A DNA stretch of 64,000 nt from Flavobacteriaceae bacterium PS02336 (GTDB lineage: Bacteria; Bacteroidota; Bacteroidia; Flavobacteriales; Flavobacteriaceae), in NCBI GenBank assembly GCA_029960065.1, contig JASCOF010000009.1:124001-188000 (forward strand). Direction: 5' to 3'. The notes under the pieces are model-generated. The model did not search any database, was not told where the DNA came from, and saw only the letters and a program-made list of their open reading frames with translations. This document shows, one piece after another, positions 62,567 to 64,000 of this stretch (position 1 is its first letter; every line of letters starts with the position of its first letter). Position numbers and translations under genes: made by a program.

Positions 62567-63355
62567 TTACATGGACTGGCCGGTTTTTGTTTTTCGCTTA
62601 TTAGAGTTTCTGGCACCCTGAGCGGGTTCTTCTTCATTGTCCTGTTTCTGGGTTTTATCCTGCTCCTTTGTGTAGTTCTGTTTCTGCTCCCTGCTTTCTC
62701 GATGGTTGATACGCTGTAAATTGGCATCATACACATTTACCGTCTTGAAGTGCGGATTCGCAGCTACATGCATCTTGCTTTCCGCACCGGACACTACAAA
62801 AGTGACGGACTGCAGATTGCCTTTTTTTAAGGAATTCAAAAGATCTTCCTTAAATTTCGGGGTCTCCAGTTCTTTGATGGAATGTCTGGACAGTGCCGCT
62901 TCCAGATCATAACCGTAATTCTGGTGGTACTGGTTCATTTTGAAGTTTCCGTTAGTGTCTGCATCGGTAAAGTTCAACTGAACCCAAGAATTATACATTT
63001 CTCCATCTCTATTTTTAAGATCTTTATTGACTGCCCTTCCATCCAGCAGATTAAAGGCTTCTTTCATCGTGAAAGTATTGTCCTTACTGACATAAAATAT
63101 CTGCTCAGGTGCATGTTCAGCACCTTCTTTCTGAAGTGCCGCCTTATAGGAGTTAAAGAAGTACCTTTCGCTCTGGTCTGCTTTCTTAAAATAAAGCTCT
63201 GATGACAGCGTGCTTTTATCAAAGGAAGCTTCATGTCTGATTGTAAATTCCTTTTCCCCTTTTTCCATCTGCTCTTTCAGTACCGGTGTCAAAGCATCAC
63301 CAAAACCTGTATATTTAATCTGATCCGCTAAAAAATCTAAATTTGTCTGATTCAT
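62567..63355 (-). CDS. Element protein of unknown function (paralogous domain)
   Basis: This 262-residue protein has no signal or membrane segment. It contains K-E-A-F-N-L-L-D-G-R-A-V, W-V-Q-L-N-F, Y-G-Y-D-L-E-A-A-L and V-N-V-Y-D, which match the same positions of the 357-residue neighbour, so the two are duplicates. The last 40 residues are low-complexity Lys/Gln/Glu/Asn and basic. Proteins of this look accompany tra genes in Bacteroidota elements. The role is unknown. Confidence 0.7.
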   Translation of the reverse strand: MNQTNLDFLADQIKYTGFGDALTPVLKEQMEKGEKEFTIRHEASFDKSTLSSELYFKKADQSERYFFNSYKAALQKEGAEHAPEQIFYVSKDNTFTMKEAFNLLDGRAVNKDLKNRDGEMYNSWVQLNFTDADTNGNFKMNQYHQNYGYDLEAALSRHSIKELETPKFKEDLLNSLKKGNLQSVTFVVSGAESKMHVAANPHFKTVNVYDANLQRINHRESREQKQNYTKEQDKTQKQDNEEEPAQGARNSNKRKTKTGQSM

Positions 63356-63385
63356 GATATACTATTTTTAAATTAATATCTGCTT

Positions 63386-64000
63386 TTAATAACTGTTGAG
63401 AATCTCCACATTAATGAGATCATTATTCTTAATATCCACTTCGATCTGCCTGCCGCCATTTTTTTCAATAAGCTGCACCGTGAGGTATTTTTTCTCGGGA
63501 ATGGTAAACTTGGATACCGCATAAACCTGCGTGAGTTCAGATTGATCAGGAACAGCCGATAATACGGACGTGCAGTATATTGGCAGTATCTCTATTTCCT
63601 GCGAGGCAGTACGCTTTGATTTCCTCTGGTCACGGATAAAAAAACGAAGCTGGTCGATATCATAACTTATTTTGGATCTGTTGCCCATAGCGAGTCTGAA
63701 ATACAGCATATCCTGATGAATAAAAATACCCGTGACACGCAGCTGTATCTCAAATCTTGAACGGTTGAGGCCGCTTATCTTTTTCTTTTTAGACAGCGCA
63801 AGCGCGGCATACTGTTCAATTTTTTTCTGGTTATCATTCTCCTTCGAAAACAAAACCTCTTCATTAACGACAGCAGACAGGTCTGCCCTTACATTTAAAT
63901 CAGGACAGGCTTCGTCATACATCAGCATAAAAACATAAAGCCTGTTATCCGCAGTAACAACAGTAAGGTTGGTGGTTATGAAATCGTGCTTTGCTGCTTT
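63386..64000 (-). CDS. traN: Conjugative transposon protein TraN, C-terminal part (start outside window)
   Basis: The frame stays open to the window edge: the codons before Met63928 read F-I-T-T-N-L-T-V-V-T-A-D-N-R-L-Y-V-F, typical of the TraN/DUF4138 beta-sandwich. Further on are L-Y-F-R-L-A-M-G-N-R-S-K-I-S-Y-D-I-D and R-F-F-I-R-D, and K-R-T-A-S-Q-E-I-E-I-L-P. TraN is an outer-membrane-associated part of the Bacteroides-type conjugation machinery. Its presence shows that the transfer region of the element continues beyond the window. It is the first visible gene of the minus-strand element operon. Confidence 0.8.
   Translation of the reverse strand, partial: KAAKHDFITTNLTVVTADNRLYVFMLMYDEACPDLNVRADLSAVVNEEVLFSKENDNQKKIEQYAALALSKKKKISGLNRSRFEIQLRVTGIFIHQDMLYFRLAMGNRSKISYDIDQLRFFIRDQRKSKRTASQEIEILPIYCTSVLSAVPDQSELTQVYAVSKFTIPEKKYLTVQLIEKNGGRQIEVDIKNNDLINVEILNSY

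Larger units (their letters stand above)
45381..64000. mobile_element. Integrative conjugative element, left end and about 18.6 kb (right end outside window)
   Basis: A two-gene excisionase-like/tyrosine-integrase operon begins right after the mnmE terminator. An excisionase-like HTH gene and TraN, a conjugation protein of Bacteroides-type elements, lie at the right. The DNA in between is visibly more GC-rich than the chromosome to the left. It carries signalling cargo (response regulators, three histidine kinases). The left boundary is approximate. Attachment-site direct repeats cannot be found because the right end is not in the window. Confidence 0.6.

Overview
The window looks like the chromosome of a Flavobacterium-type Bacteroidota. 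It is AT-rich and carries two SusC/SusD outer-membrane pairs, a FecI/FecR-type sigma/anti-sigma pair, Bacteroidota-type promoter elements (TAnnTTTG at -7) with few purine-rich ribosome binding sites, and a tyrosine recombinase followed by a Bacteroides-type TraN gene. Family assignments come from reading the sequence, not from database searches.

Layout, bases 1-45,300 (core-like chromosome). The 3' part of a GAPDH gene is followed by a convergent SusC/SusD pair and a secreted protein of unknown function. Next come an SPOUT RNA methyltransferase, polyphosphate kinase and a small coiled-coil protein. From 20,759 down to 11,696 runs one co-directional block: ECF sigma factor, FecR-like anti-sigma, STN-containing SusC, SusD, a calcineurin-like phosphoesterase and a glycerophosphodiester phosphodiesterase. 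This reads as a cell-surface-regulated system for taking up and processing phosphate esters. Then follow a lone response regulator, a TetR/SDR pair with matching operator palindromes, a 267-bp imperfect palindrome, a flavoprotein, and a stress-flavoured stretch: large-subunit catalase, DUF892 ferritin-like protein, a small acidic protein, and the ergothioneine enzymes EgtB and EgtD. A four-gene operon (two Tat-type Gfo/Idh/MocA oxidoreductases, ApbE, two-domain DUF1080 protein) fits the 3-keto-glycoside pathway. RibB plus a Crp-like regulator, a Na+/H+ antiporter, a membrane MutS-like ATPase, a universal stress protein and mnmE complete this part.

Layout, 45,380 to the right edge (integrative conjugative element). 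It begins just after the mnmE terminator with an excisionase-like/integrase operon, whose promoter and leader carry two sets of repeats. The last 4 kb holds an operon of element genes ending in traN, which runs off the window. Between them lies a large signalling cargo, more GC-rich to the eye than the left part: several single-domain response regulators, a CHASE3-type histidine kinase, a 2123-residue hybrid kinase with about twelve 92-residue HAMP repeats, a REC-kinase, and a second copy of the small acidic protein family found next to the chromosomal catalase region.

Most notable: the pair of small acidic paralogues with near-identical C-termini and similar promoters, one chromosomal and one on the element; the 276-bp-periodic HAMP-repeat kinase inside a mobile signalling cluster; five 10-bp-phased repeats ahead of the excisionase/integrase genes; the TetR operator pair; and two probable gene remnants (an alpha/beta-hydrolase tail and a globin N-terminus).
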